A stretch of 64,000 nucleotides of DNA, taken from Bradyrhizobium stylosanthis. Its GTDB lineage: Bacteria > Pseudomonadota > Alphaproteobacteria > Rhizobiales > Xanthobacteraceae. The stretch lies in the NCBI RefSeq assembly GCF_001641335.1, contig NZ_LVEM01000005.1:124001-188000 (forward strand). The letters are read 5' to 3'. The notes below the pieces were generated by a model that was not told the origin of the DNA, ran no database searches, and saw only the letters and a list, made by a program, of their open reading frames with translations. The position numbers and the translations under genes are program-made. This document shows, piece by piece, positions 29,706 to 37,912 of this stretch; within the stretch, counting starts at the first letter, position 1; each line of letters starts with the position of its first letter.

Positions 29706-29890
29706 TCTCCCTCGCCCCGTTCTTACGGGGCCGCGACGAGCTTCGCTCGCGCTGATAGGGTTGGGGTGAGGGGCCTCTCTACGGATGAGATCGCCGTGAG
29801 ACCTGTACCCCCTCACCCGGATTGTTTCGGACGATGCTTCGCATCGCCGGGCGCAATCCGACCTCTCCCCGCAAGCGGGGAGAGGTGAAC
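29706..29890. repeat. intergenic composite repeat, family D
   Basis: This is a patchwork of short hairpins: CCCCGTTCTTACGGGG, GACGAGCTTCGCTCGC, paired GGGTTGGGGTGAGGGG and CCCCCTCACCCGG, CGATGCTTCGCATCG, and CTCTCCCCGCAAGCGGGGAG. The outer CTCC...GGAG stretches pair. It fills the space between the convergent argJ and TadG-like genes. A single copy is in this window; its build is that of a mobile, non-coding repeat. Confidence 0.7.
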
Positions 29891-29892
29891 AC

Positions 29893-31224
29893 TCACCCCG
29901 AAATCCTTGCGTCGGCCACCGCCTTCTTGAACAGCGCGTTCATGGCGTCCGAGATGCCCTGCGTCGGGCTCACCTCGAAATACAGCCCCGACGAGGCGCA
30001 GCTCTGCATGTTCTGCGCGATCTCGCTGTTCGGCGAGGGGCCGAACGGTCCCTTGTTGAAGGGATCGATGTAGCTCATGTACCAGGAATTGGTCGGCAGC
30101 TGCAGATAGGTGGTGTAGAGCACCGCGATCTTGATGCCGCGGTTCTTGATGGTGGTGCAGAGCGAGACGTCGATCGGCGACTGGCAGCGTCCACCGCTGA
30201 CGAGCGGCTTGGCGCAGCCGGTGTTGTACTCGTCGGCGACGCCGTCGGAGACGAAGAACAGATATTTCATCGGCGCGGCCGAGGTGCCTGCACCCGGCGC
30301 GGTGATCGCGCTGTTGATCGCGGGGAAGACCGTGCTGAACTGGGTGTCCTTGTCGGCGGTGTAGGAATCGTTGTTGCCGTAGACGCCCATCAGGTCGATG
30401 CCGCCCGCCGCCGTCTTGGCGCTCGACAGGCTGGCCGACAGCGAGAACAGCGCGCGCAGGCCGATGGTCTTCGACGAGGCGCCGAAATCGTAGATCGCCA
30501 TGCGGAACTGGTTCGAATAGGTCTCGGTGGCGCTCGCCGTGTCCATCAGCGACTGGGTCGCGCTGCGCAGCACGTCGATCCGCGTCGTCACGCCGAGCGT
30601 CTTGGCGAGATTGTAGTAGTTGTTCGAGTCGTTGTAGTCGTGACAGGCGAAGGCGCATTTGTCGGACGTGTTGTTGACCATCTTGGTGACGTCCGCCGGC
30701 GTCGCAGCGACGCCCATCGACGGAGAATTGTCCAGCAGCAGGTAGAAGTCGATGTAGAGCGGCATGGTCGCCGTCGCGGTCGAGGTCCCGCTCATGTTCA
30801 GCGCGGTCCTGCCGATCACGCCGAGGAACATGGTGTTGATGCTGGCGCTGAACGTCACCGTCGAGGTCACGGCCGAACCGCTCTTGACCACGGTCGGCGT
30901 GATGGCCGTGAGCGTATAGCCGGTCAGGTTGGCGATGTTGGCATTGAAGATGTTCTTGGCGTCGGTGACGCCGGCCGGGATCGCACCGTCCGCGGTCATC
31001 GAGCCCGCGGCGATAAAGGCCGGCGATGCCTTGGCGACCGAGCCGACGCTAGCCGCATCGGCGGCGGCCTGGAGCTTGGACCGGACCTGCGTCGCCCGGG
31101 AGTAATCGACCGCGCAGCCGACCACCGTGATCAGGGGGACGCAGCACAATGCGAAGATCACGGCGACGTTGCCGCGCTTCTCGCGGACAAAGCGGCGCAT
31201 CGTGGCGTAAATCGCGGCGTGCAT
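29893..31224 (-). CDS. TadE/TadG-like pilus-assembly protein with von Willebrand A domain
   Basis: A protein of about 443 residues. The N-terminus RGNVAVIFALCCVPLITVVGCAVDYSRA is the TadG/Flp-associated membrane anchor. A vWA domain follows, with the metal site DNSPSM (in LLLDNSPSMGVAATP). Such proteins are exported and linked to tight-adherence pili or cell-surface adhesion. No other tad gene is in the window. The ATG at 31224 gives a natural N-terminus; a GTG at 31257 adds 11 residues and cannot be excluded. It is on the opposite strand to argJ and mutT. Confidence 0.85.
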   Translation of the reverse strand: MHAAIYATMRRFVREKRGNVAVIFALCCVPLITVVGCAVDYSRATQVRSKLQAAADAASVGSVAKASPAFIAAGSMTADGAIPAGVTDAKNIFNANIANLTGYTLTAITPTVVKSGSAVTSTVTFSASINTMFLGVIGRTALNMSGTSTATATMPLYIDFYLLLDNSPSMGVAATPADVTKMVNNTSDKCAFACHDYNDSNNYYNLAKTLGVTTRIDVLRSATQSLMDTASATETYSNQFRMAIYDFGASSKTIGLRALFSLSASLSSAKTAAGGIDLMGVYGNNDSYTADKDTQFSTVFPAINSAITAPGAGTSAAPMKYLFFVSDGVADEYNTGCAKPLVSGGRCQSPIDVSLCTTIKNRGIKIAVLYTTYLQLPTNSWYMSYIDPFNKGPFGPSPNSEIAQNMQSCASSGLYFEVSPTQGISDAMNALFKKAVADARISG

Positions 31225-31363
31225 GGATCGAGCCCGGAATGGTTGAATCGTTTCCACTCTAGGAACCTTCGATTAAATATGACTTATGGGGGTATCGAAA
31301 CGCGGGCTGCCACGGGGTTAACAAACCGTTGCGGTCCAGCCTCAGCGAGCGAACTATTCACGC

Positions 31364-31774
31364 ATGGCCGATCTCAAACTGACACTGGTGGTGGCCTGCG
31401 CCCTGATCGACGCCGACAAGCGCGTCCTGATCGCGCAGCGTCCCGAAGGCAAGTCGCTGGCGGGCCTCTGGGAATTTCCCGGCGGCAAGCTCGAGCCGGG
31501 CGAGCGGCCTGAGCAGAGCCTGATCCGCGAGCTGCATGAGGAGCTCGGCATCACCGTCGCCGAGCCCTGCCTGGCGCCGCTGACCTTCGCCAGCTACGGC
31601 TACGAGACGTTTCACCTCCTGATGCCGCTCTACATCTGCCGGCGCTGGGAGGGCACGGTCACGCCGCGCGAAGGCCAGACCCTCGCCTGGGTCCGCGCCA
31701 ACAAGCTGCGCGACTACCCGATGCCGCCCGCGGACATCCCGCTGATCCCGCATCTGATCGATTTGCTGATGTGA
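31364..31774 (+). CDS. mutT: 8-oxo-dGTP diphosphatase MutT (Nudix hydrolase)
   Basis: A 136-residue Nudix hydrolase. The Nudix box is complete: GKLEPGERPEQSLIRELHEELGI, near residues 45-67. The short length, the opening LTLVVACALIDADKRVLIAQRP and the closing HLIDLL match MutT, which removes oxidised dGTP from the nucleotide pool. Cytoplasmic. It starts 106 bases from the divergent TadG-like gene and is followed by a family A repeat. Confidence 0.93.
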   Translation: MADLKLTLVVACALIDADKRVLIAQRPEGKSLAGLWEFPGGKLEPGERPEQSLIRELHEELGITVAEPCLAPLTFASYGYETFHLLMPLYICRRWEGTVTPREGQTLAWVRANKLRDYPMPPADIPLIPHLIDLLM

Positions 31775-31801
31775 GGCCCGAGGGGGCCACAGCACTCTCG
31801 G

Positions 31802-31888
31802 CGTCATGCCCGGGCTTGTCCCGGGCATCCACGATCTTCGTGCCGAGTCTGAAAGACGTGGATGGCCGGGACAAGCCCGGCCATGACG
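31802..31888. repeat. intergenic hairpin repeat, family A copy 3
   Basis: The same two-hairpin layout as the copies at 7208 and 11101: CGTCATGCCCGGGCTTGTCC, a short variable middle bearing CCACG...CGTGG, then ATGGCCGGGACAAGCCCGGC and CATGACGG. It lies between the convergent mutT and a methyltransferase gene. Confidence 0.85.
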
Positions 31889-31899
31889 GAGGAGAGAAC

Positions 31900-32778
31900 T
31901 TACGCCTCTCCCGCCTTCTTCACCGCCTCCGCCAGGCTTGCTTTCGCCGACCCCGGCTTGAGCGGCTGCTGCTGGCTCGCATGCGGCGCCCAGCCGGACA
32001 GCCAGATGATGTCGAAGGTCGCACGGATGCGGCCGTCGGCATCGGCAAAGCGTTCGGCATAGATCTCGGCCATGCGCAGCATCGTCGCGCGACGCGTCGG
32101 CGTGCGGCGCCGCTCGATCAGCATGTTGGACGCGCCCATGCGGCGGAGATCCTGCATCAGCGCGAACGCATTGCCATAGCGCACCACGACGCGGTCGACG
32201 TCGGTCACCGGCAGCGCGAATCCCGCCCGCTGCAGCAGCGCGCCGATGTCGCGCAAATCGGCGAACGGCGCCACGCGCGGCGATACGCCGCCTTCGCATT
32301 CGGCTTCCGCCGCGGCAAAGGCCTGTCGTAGCTCGGTCAGGCTGTCGCCGCCGATCATCGCGGCCAGCAGCAGGCCGTCCGGCTTCAGCGCCCGCCGGAT
32401 TTGCGCGAACACGCCCGGCAAATCGTTGACGAACTGCAGCGCCAGCGCCGAGACGACGAGATCGAGGCTCTCGGGCGCGAGGGGCAGTGTTTCCGCACCG
32501 GCCGCATCGAGTGCGATGTGCGAGATGGAAGGAAGCCGCGCGCGCAATCCCGCCAGCCCATCGCCGGGCGTCCAGAGATCGGCCGGCGCGTGAAACTCGC
32601 GCATCACCGCAGCCAGCCGGTCGGACATGTCCTCGGCGACCCGGTCGAGCAGGAAGCTCACGGCACCCTGCACCAGCGCACGCCGCTGCCGCGCATGCAG
32701 CAAGGCGCGATCGAACAGGGCAGGCGGGATCTGCGGGGTCTGAGCCATGCCGCTGGTTACGCTGATCATGGCTGTCAT
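31900..32778 (-). CDS. SAM-dependent methyltransferase-fold protein, NDUFAF5/BioC-like
   Basis: A 292-residue protein. The sequence from about 18 on (PALFDRALLHARQRRAL) through LPLAPESLDLVVSALALQFVNDLPG, IRRALKPDGLLLAAMIGGDSL and YGNAFALMQDLRRMGASNML closely follows the mitochondrial NDUFAF5 group, which hydroxylates an arginine in complex I assembly. BioC is the nearest alternative. The first glycine motif is eroded (HIALDAAGAETLPL). The ATG at 32778 has AGGAG; an internal ATG at 32748 is less well placed. It diverges from comF. Confidence 0.85.
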   Translation of the reverse strand: MTAMISVTSGMAQTPQIPPALFDRALLHARQRRALVQGAVSFLLDRVAEDMSDRLAAVMREFHAPADLWTPGDGLAGLRARLPSISHIALDAAGAETLPLAPESLDLVVSALALQFVNDLPGVFAQIRRALKPDGLLLAAMIGGDSLTELRQAFAAAEAECEGGVSPRVAPFADLRDIGALLQRAGFALPVTDVDRVVVRYGNAFALMQDLRRMGASNMLIERRRTPTRRATMLRMAEIYAERFADADGRIRATFDIIWLSGWAPHASQQQPLKPGSAKASLAEAVKKAGEA

Positions 32779-32794
32779 TGCAATCTCCTCTCGC

Positions 32795-32932
32795 GTGTCC
32801 CGGACGCGCTGCAGCGCTCTTAGCGCTGCTGCGCAGAGCCGGGACCCAGAAGGCGGCACGGTACAATGCGGCGACATGAGCCCCGGCTCTGCAGCGCATC
32901 GCCGGGGGCGCTGCGCTGCGTCCGGGGCACGA
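32795..32932. repeat. intergenic hairpin repeat, family F
   Basis: An inverted element: GTGTCCCGGACGCGCTGCAG at the left pairs with CTGCGCTGCGTCCGGGGCAC at the right, and inner stretches AGCGCTCTTAGCGCT and GCAGAGCCGGGACC fold on their own. It fills most of the 198-base gap between the divergent methyltransferase and comF genes, so it sits within their control region. Confidence 0.75.
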
Positions 32933-32976
32933 GAGCGTGGCTTGAGCCCTCGTAAGCGGACCGCTAGCCTGCCCTC

Positions 32977-33774
32977 ATGGAAGCCGACGCCGCCCCGACC
33001 CGCTCGATCGCCGCACCGCTGCGCGCGGCGTGGACGGCCGGCCGCCATGTGCTGGCGCGCGCGGCGCGGCTGGCGCTCGACGTCGCGCTGCCGACGCTGT
33101 GCGTGTCGTGCCGCGATCCGGTGGACGGGGAGGGCGTTTGCGCTTCGTGCTGGGCGCGGCTGTCGTTCATCGAGCGGCCCTATTGCCCGCGGCTCGGCAT
33201 TCCCTTTGTCTATGACCCCGGCCCCGACATGCTGTCGATGGAGGCGATCGCGAGCCCGCCGGCCTACCAGCGCGCACGGGCGGCGGTGCGTTACGACGAT
33301 GTCGCGCGCACGCTGGTGCATGCGCTGAAATACCAGGACCGCACCGATCTCGCGCCCGCCATGGGCCGCTGGATGGCGCGGGCGGGCGGCGAGCTGCTCA
33401 ATGGGGCCGACATGCTGGTGCCGGTGCCGCTGCATTGGCGGCGGGCCTGGCGCCGCCGCTACAACCAGTCCGGCGCACTGGCGCGCGTGATCGAGCGGCA
33501 GAGCGGCGTGAGGGTCCGGGGCGAGGTGCTGCGGCGGGTGCGCGCCACCGAGCAGCAGATCGGCCTGTCGCGGGCGCAGCGCGCCACCAATGTGCAGGGC
33601 GCATTCCAGGTATCCCCCGACCGTCAGGCTGAGGTCCAGGGCCGCCGCATCGTCCTCGTCGACGACGTCCTGACCTCGGGCGCGACGCTGGATGCCTGCG
33701 CGCGGGCCCTGCTGCGCGCCAAGGCGGCCCAGGTCGACGTGCTGGTCTTCGCCCGGGTTGTGGAGGTCAGGTGA
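32977..33774 (+). CDS. ComF family phosphoribosyltransferase-like protein
   Basis: A 265-residue ComF-type protein. An N-terminal zinc ribbon holds four cysteines (CVSCRDP, CASC and others at about 42-70). The C-terminal phosphoribosyltransferase fold has VLVDDVLTSGATLDAC, the PRPP-binding loop, near 225-240. The role in non-competent bacteria is unsettled. It is the first gene of a run grxC-amidohydrolase-DUF1178, with 47 bases to grxC. Confidence 0.9.
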   Translation: MEADAAPTRSIAAPLRAAWTAGRHVLARAARLALDVALPTLCVSCRDPVDGEGVCASCWARLSFIERPYCPRLGIPFVYDPGPDMLSMEAIASPPAYQRARAAVRYDDVARTLVHALKYQDRTDLAPAMGRWMARAGGELLNGADMLVPVPLHWRRAWRRRYNQSGALARVIERQSGVRVRGEVLRRVRATEQQIGLSRAQRATNVQGAFQVSPDRQAEVQGRRIVLVDDVLTSGATLDACARALLRAKAAQVDVLVFARVVEVR

Positions 33775-33821
33775 AGTCCCATATAATTCAATGAATTCAT
33801 GACATGAGAGCGTTGGACGAC

Positions 33822-34097
33822 ATGACCACTGCCGTCGAAATCTACACCAGGCCCGGGTGCGGCTATTGTTCCGCCGCCAAATCGCTGCTGACCCGCAAGA
33901 AGGCGACCTTCACCGAGTTCGACGTCGCCAAGGACCCGTCCTGGCGCGACGAAATGTATGACCGCGCCGGCGAAGGCTCGACCTTCCCGCAGATCTGGAT
34001 CGGCGGAACCCATATCGGCGGCTGCGACGATCTCTACGCGCTCGATCGCGAAGGCAAGCTCGACGGCCTACTCGAAAGCGTCAAGGCAGTCTCATGA
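33822..34097 (+). CDS. grxC: glutaredoxin 3
   Basis: A 91-residue dithiol glutaredoxin. The active site is C13-G-Y-C16; the more usual middle pair is PY. The cis-proline and glutathione contacts are in STFPQIWIGGTHIGGCDDL. It reduces disulfides and glutathione adducts with GSH. The ATG at 33822 is preferred over 33804. Its stop overlaps the next gene's ATG by four bases, so expression is coupled to that of a probable deaminated-glutathione amidase. Confidence 0.94.
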   Translation: MTTAVEIYTRPGCGYCSAAKSLLTRKKATFTEFDVAKDPSWRDEMYDRAGEGSTFPQIWIGGTHIGGCDDLYALDREGKLDGLLESVKAVS

Positions 34098-34972
34098 GCG
34101 AGAACAGGACCTTCACCGCCGCCATGGTGCAGATGCGCACCGGCCTGCTGCCGGAGCCGAGCCTTGCGCAGGCCACCAGGCTGATCCGCCAGGCCGCCGC
34201 CAACGGCGCCGACTACGTGCAGACGCCCGAAGTCAGCAACATGATGCAGCTGAACCGCAAGGCGCTGTTCGAGCATCTGCAGAGCGAAGAGGACGACGCC
34301 TCGCTGAAGGCGTATCGCGCGCTCGCCGCGGAGCTGAAGATCCACATCCATGTCGGCTCGCTGGCGCTGCGCTTCTCCGAGGAGAAGGCGGTCAACCGCT
34401 CCTTCCTGATCGGGCCCGAGGGCAATGTGCTCGCGAGCTACGACAAGATCCACATGTTCGACATCGAGCTGCCGGACGGCGAGAGCTATCGCGAATCCGC
34501 GAATTACCAGCCGGGCGAGACCGCCGTGATCTCCGACCTGCCCTGGGGCCGGGTGGGCCTCACGATCTGCTACGACGTGCGCTTCCCCGCGCTGTACCGC
34601 GCGCTGGCCGAGAGCGGCGCCTATTTCATCACCGTGCCCTCCGCCTTCACCCGCAAGACCGGCGAAGCGCATTGGCACGTGCTGCTGCGCGCGCGCGCGA
34701 TCGAGACCGGCTGCTTCATCTTCGCCGCTGCCCAGGCCGGCACCCACGAGAACAAGCGCGAGACCTATGGCCATTCGCTGATCATCGACCCCTGGGGCGA
34801 AATCCTCGCCGAGGGTGACGTCGAGCCCGGCATCATCATGGCGAAGATCGATCCGGCCAAGGTCGAGACGGCGCGCCGCGCTATCCCCTCGCTCCAGCAC
34901 GGCCGCCGCTTCGGCGTCGCCGACCCCAAGGCGGGGCCGGACCATCTGCATCTCGTGCGGGGCTCGGCATGA
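34094..34972 (+). CDS. carbon-nitrogen hydrolase, Nit1-like deaminated glutathione amidase
   Basis: A 292-residue nitrilase-superfamily amidase. The catalytic triad is Glu in VQTPEVSN (near 46), Lys in YDKIHMFDI (near 119) and C159 in CYDVRFP. YDKIHMFDIELPDGESYRES is typical of the Nit/NIT1 branch, which repairs deaminated glutathione. Its four-base overlaps with grxC and with DUF1178 on either side support the glutathione connection. An omega-amidase function is the main alternative. Confidence 0.9.
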   Translation: MSENRTFTAAMVQMRTGLLPEPSLAQATRLIRQAAANGADYVQTPEVSNMMQLNRKALFEHLQSEEDDASLKAYRALAAELKIHIHVGSLALRFSEEKAVNRSFLIGPEGNVLASYDKIHMFDIELPDGESYRESANYQPGETAVISDLPWGRVGLTICYDVRFPALYRALAESGAYFITVPSAFTRKTGEAHWHVLLRARAIETGCFIFAAAQAGTHENKRETYGHSLIIDPWGEILAEGDVEPGIIMAKIDPAKVETARRAIPSLQHGRRFGVADPKAGPDHLHLVRGSA

Positions 34973-35451
34973 TCCGCTACGCACTTCACTGCGACCGCAG
35001 CCACGAGTTCGAAAGCTGGTTCCAGAGCTCGTCGGCCTATGAGTCGCAGGTGAAGCGCAAGCTGGTGACCTGCCCGATCTGCGGCTCGGCCAAGGTCGAC
35101 AAGGCGATCATGGCCCCGCGCATCGTCGGCAAGAAGGGGCGCGGCCGCGCGACGCCGCCCCCGGAACCGGCTTCGACGCCGGCGCCCGAGGCTGCGCCGT
35201 CAGGACCGACCTCGCTCTTGATGGCGCAGGAGCGCGAGCTCCGCACCAAGCTCAAGGAGCTGCGCGATCACATCGTCAAGAACGCCGACAATGTCGGCGA
35301 GCGCTTCGCCAACGAAGCCCGCGCCATGCATTACGGCGACAAGGAGCACCGTCCGATCTACGGCGAGGCCTCGCCGGAAGAGGCGAAGTCGCTGATCGAC
35401 GAAGGCATCGAGGTCTCGCCGCTGCCGACCCTGCCGGAAGACCGGAATTAA
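34969..35451 (+). CDS. DUF1178 family protein
   Basis: A 160-residue protein. The N-terminus MIRYALHCDRSHEFESWFQSS and VTCPICGSAKVDKAIMAPR form a FmdB-like zinc-ribbon with Cys pairs. A Pro/Ala-rich linker follows, then a helical C-terminal part, KLKELRDHIVKNADNVGERF. This family is common in alphaproteobacteria in just this position after grxC and a nitrilase. Function unknown. It overlaps the preceding gene by four bases. Confidence 0.93.
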   Translation: MIRYALHCDRSHEFESWFQSSSAYESQVKRKLVTCPICGSAKVDKAIMAPRIVGKKGRGRATPPPEPASTPAPEAAPSGPTSLLMAQERELRTKLKELRDHIVKNADNVGERFANEARAMHYGDKEHRPIYGEASPEEAKSLIDEGIEVSPLPTLPEDRN

Positions 35452-35539
35452 GAGCCGATCAGCCGCGAACGGCGGCACCCCGTTCGACTGCCGACTGACC
35501 TGAAAGTTTCACTTGCTTCACTCTTCGCGCTGCAGTCGA

Positions 35540-36235
35540 ATGGCTGCGACGGAGGGGGCTTTGCTGGTCAGTCTGGGCAGGAAATCGGTTTGTGCTGTCT
35601 TCAGCATCTGTGTGATTGGCGCCGCGAGCCATGCACAGACAACTTCGCAAAAATGGCTGTGGTGCTCCGGGAAGCAATCCACGACAATCGATCGACGCAT
35701 CGAATCTTGCAACAGCCTGATAGATACGCTTGACGTAGCACCCGCGCATAAATCGCTCGCATATTGTAACCGGGCAATCGCCTACCGGGAGCTAGGTGAC
35801 GTGCCTCGAGCAATATCCGATCTCGAAGAATCCGTCCGTCTGGATACGGAAAAATACCCTTCTTTGATTTGCCGTGCACACCACCACTACTTTACAGGCA
35901 ATGCGGAACGGGCGATCGCCGGCTATAGCGAAGCCATCGCTTCCAATCCGAGGCGGCCCGAGGCATTCATTGCTCGCGGCGCCGTATATAGGTCAATCAA
36001 AGAGTTCGACAGGGCGATCGCAGATTACGATGAGTCTATCAGACTTGCGCCTGATGACGCCTTGGCCTATGCGAATCGCGCCGAAGCGCATTTGCAGGCA
36101 CAGCGCTACGACCAATCAATGAAGGACTTCAACGAAGCAATTCGGCGCGACCCGAACATGACGCCAGCCTATGCAGGTCGAGCCAAGGCGCGCGCCGCTC
36201 TGGGCAGCGAACCGCGCTCTTTAGACTCCCACTAA
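35540..36235 (+). CDS. tetratricopeptide-repeat protein, probably exported
   Basis: About 231 residues. The start is unclear: ATG 35540 is preferred, and TTG codons at 35513 and 35561 are possible; none has a good ribosome-binding site. A hydrophobic stretch SVCAVFSICVIGAASHAQ looks like a signal peptide. TPR units follow (AYCNRAIAYRELGDVPRAIS, AFIARGAVYRSIKEFDRAI, AYANRAEAHLQAQRYDQS). Codon use is clearly more A/T-rich than neighbours, which suggests recent acquisition. The end overlaps the convergent transporter gene by 15 bases. Role unknown. Confidence 0.7.
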   Translation: MAATEGALLVSLGRKSVCAVFSICVIGAASHAQTTSQKWLWCSGKQSTTIDRRIESCNSLIDTLDVAPAHKSLAYCNRAIAYRELGDVPRAISDLEESVRLDTEKYPSLICRAHHHYFTGNAERAIAGYSEAIASNPRRPEAFIARGAVYRSIKEFDRAIADYDESIRLAPDDALAYANRAEAHLQAQRYDQSMKDFNEAIRRDPNMTPAYAGRAKARAALGSEPRSLDSH

Positions 36236-37120
36236 GACCGCCACGCCGACCACGATCAGCGCGATGCCAAGAATCTCGCGCGGCGCGATCGGCTGCTTGA
36301 ACGAGTAGTAGGCAACGCCTTGCGCGAACAGCACCTCGATCAGCGCGAGTGTGCGGACATTGGCGGCCGCCGTCAGCGCGAACGCCAGAAACCAGAACTG
36401 CGAGGCGAAGGCACCGGTGAAGCCCGCCAGCATCGAGGGCCGCCACATCCCGAGGATGCCGCGCAGCACGTCCGGCGCACGCAGCAGCAGGTAGATCGTC
36501 AGCACCAGCGTCTGCACGAACAGGCCGAGCACCAGCGTGAACGACGACGCCGTCACGAACGAGACATCAGGCACCGTGATGATGGCGCCGCGGAAGCCGA
36601 CGGCAGACAGCGCGAAGGCCGCGGCCGCGACGAGGCCGGTGATGGTCGGCTTCAATTCGGCAAAGCTCTTCTCGCCGCCGGGCCGCAGCGCCGTGATGAC
36701 GACGCCGACGGTCGCGATCACGATCGCCAGCACCTTCAGCCAGGTCAGGTGATCGCCGAGGAAGACGAAGCCGAAGATCGCGGTCTGGATCGCCTCGGTC
36801 TTCAGATACGCCGTCGTCACCACGAAGGAGCGGTCGTTCATCGCCAGCAGCATCAGGCCGGTCGCGACGATCTGGCTGAGCGCGCCCAGCAGCAGCCACG
36901 GCCAGAACACGGACGGCGGCATGCCGATATGATCGCCGGTCGCGACCAGCACCACCCCTAGGAACAGCAGCGAGAACGGGAAGCCGAACAGGAAGCGGAT
37001 ATTGGTCGCGCCCCAGGTCCCCAGCGGCTTCGTCAGGGAGCGCTGCATCGCATTGCGCGCGACCTGCCCGAGCGCGGCAACGATCGTGAAGGGAATCCAG
37101 AGGCTGGTGACGCTGAGCAT
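36221..37120 (-). CDS. EamA/DMT-family transporter
   Basis: A 299-residue inner-membrane protein with about ten hydrophobic helices and two EamA halves. Conserved stretches include YLKTEAIQTAIFGFVFLGDHLTWLK in the first half and ALIEVLFAQGVAYYSFKQPI in the second. Substrate unknown; small metabolite export is the usual role. ATG 37120 starts directly before the first helix. The frame is open upstream without membrane helices. The C-terminus overlaps the TPR gene by 15 bases, tail to tail. Confidence 0.88.
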   Translation of the reverse strand: MLSVTSLWIPFTIVAALGQVARNAMQRSLTKPLGTWGATNIRFLFGFPFSLLFLGVVLVATGDHIGMPPSVFWPWLLLGALSQIVATGLMLLAMNDRSFVVTTAYLKTEAIQTAIFGFVFLGDHLTWLKVLAIVIATVGVVITALRPGGEKSFAELKPTITGLVAAAAFALSAVGFRGAIITVPDVSFVTASSFTLVLGLFVQTLVLTIYLLLRAPDVLRGILGMWRPSMLAGFTGAFASQFWFLAFALTAAANVRTLALIEVLFAQGVAYYSFKQPIAPREILGIALIVVGVAVLVGV

Positions 37121-37298
37121 GGGTGGGGTGTCGGCGGGATGAGGTCGGTCCAACCTGCAAGCTGCGGTGCGCGCGGTCAACCGCACGGACGTCATGGGAG
37201 CGATGCCCGCACAACAAGCTGCAGGGCCCCCCGGCAACGGCGGGGCCCATGCCGTAAAATCTATCGAGAATCTGCGAGGGCGCGCGCCGGACCGCCGC

Positions 37299-37733
37299 TC
37301 AATTCGAGCTGTCGATCAGGCTCTCCAGCAGCCGCTTCAGCTCGCTCGTCGACTTGTCGCCGTAGCTTTCCAGGATGTGCTCCTCCTGGTCCACCGCGAG
37401 CGAGTTGAGCCTCTTGCACAGCACCTTGCCGCGGTCGGAGATGAACATCAAAACCTTGCGGCGGTCGTTGGGGTCCTGCACGCGATAGACCAGCGTGTCC
37501 GAGACCATGCGGTCGATCATCTTGGTCAGCGTCGGATGGTTGAGCAGCACCGCGTCCGCAAGCTCGCCCATCGAATGGCCGTCGCCGTCCGACAGCACTT
37601 TCAGGATGCGCCATTGCTCGACCGGAACGCCCTCCTTGCTCAACCGGAGTTCCAGCTGCCGGTTGATCTCCCGGTTGGCTTGCGCGAGCAGATAAGCGAG
37701 GTGTTCGGTGATTGGAGCGTTGGATTTTGCCAC
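37299..37733 (-). CDS. MarR-family transcriptional regulator
   Basis: A 144-residue winged-helix regulator. The recognition region is MGELADAVLLNHPTLTKMIDRMV (near 65) and the wing is VQDPNDRRKVLMFIS. A GTG at 37733 gives a natural start; a TTG at 37757 would add eight residues. MarR proteins usually repress divergent operons and let go on binding a small molecule. The gene diverges from the AmiC-like/amidase/ABC transporter run, with an AT-rich spacer holding a 12-base palindrome. It is therefore the best candidate regulator of that operon. Confidence 0.9.
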   Translation of the reverse strand: MAKSNAPITEHLAYLLAQANREINRQLELRLSKEGVPVEQWRILKVLSDGDGHSMGELADAVLLNHPTLTKMIDRMVSDTLVYRVQDPNDRRKVLMFISDRGKVLCKRLNSLAVDQEEHILESYGDKSTSELKRLLESLIDSSN

Positions 37734-37806
37734 GGCTAAGACTTCGTCTTGACCCAAATGAGTGAATGTCTTGCAATCAATGCTGCATCTATATGCACTT
37801 CAATTG

Positions 37807-37818
37807 TTGAATATTCAA
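37807..37818. promoter_or_regulatory. palindrome TTGAATATTCAA, candidate MarR operator
   Basis: A perfect 12-base palindrome lies in the AT-rich spacer between the MarR gene and the AmiC-like gene. Related half-sites (TTCAA, TTGAA) are close by, and the same half-sites recur upstream of the amidase (39128-39170). Size and symmetry fit MarR-family sites. Confidence 0.5.
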
Positions 37819-37912
37819 TATTTTCAAAATAGGATGATTGCCCAACAAAAGGGCGGAAGCCGCGGCCGCCTGCTCAATAGGCTTTCAAGTCTGGCACCAG
37901 ACAGGAGTTGGC

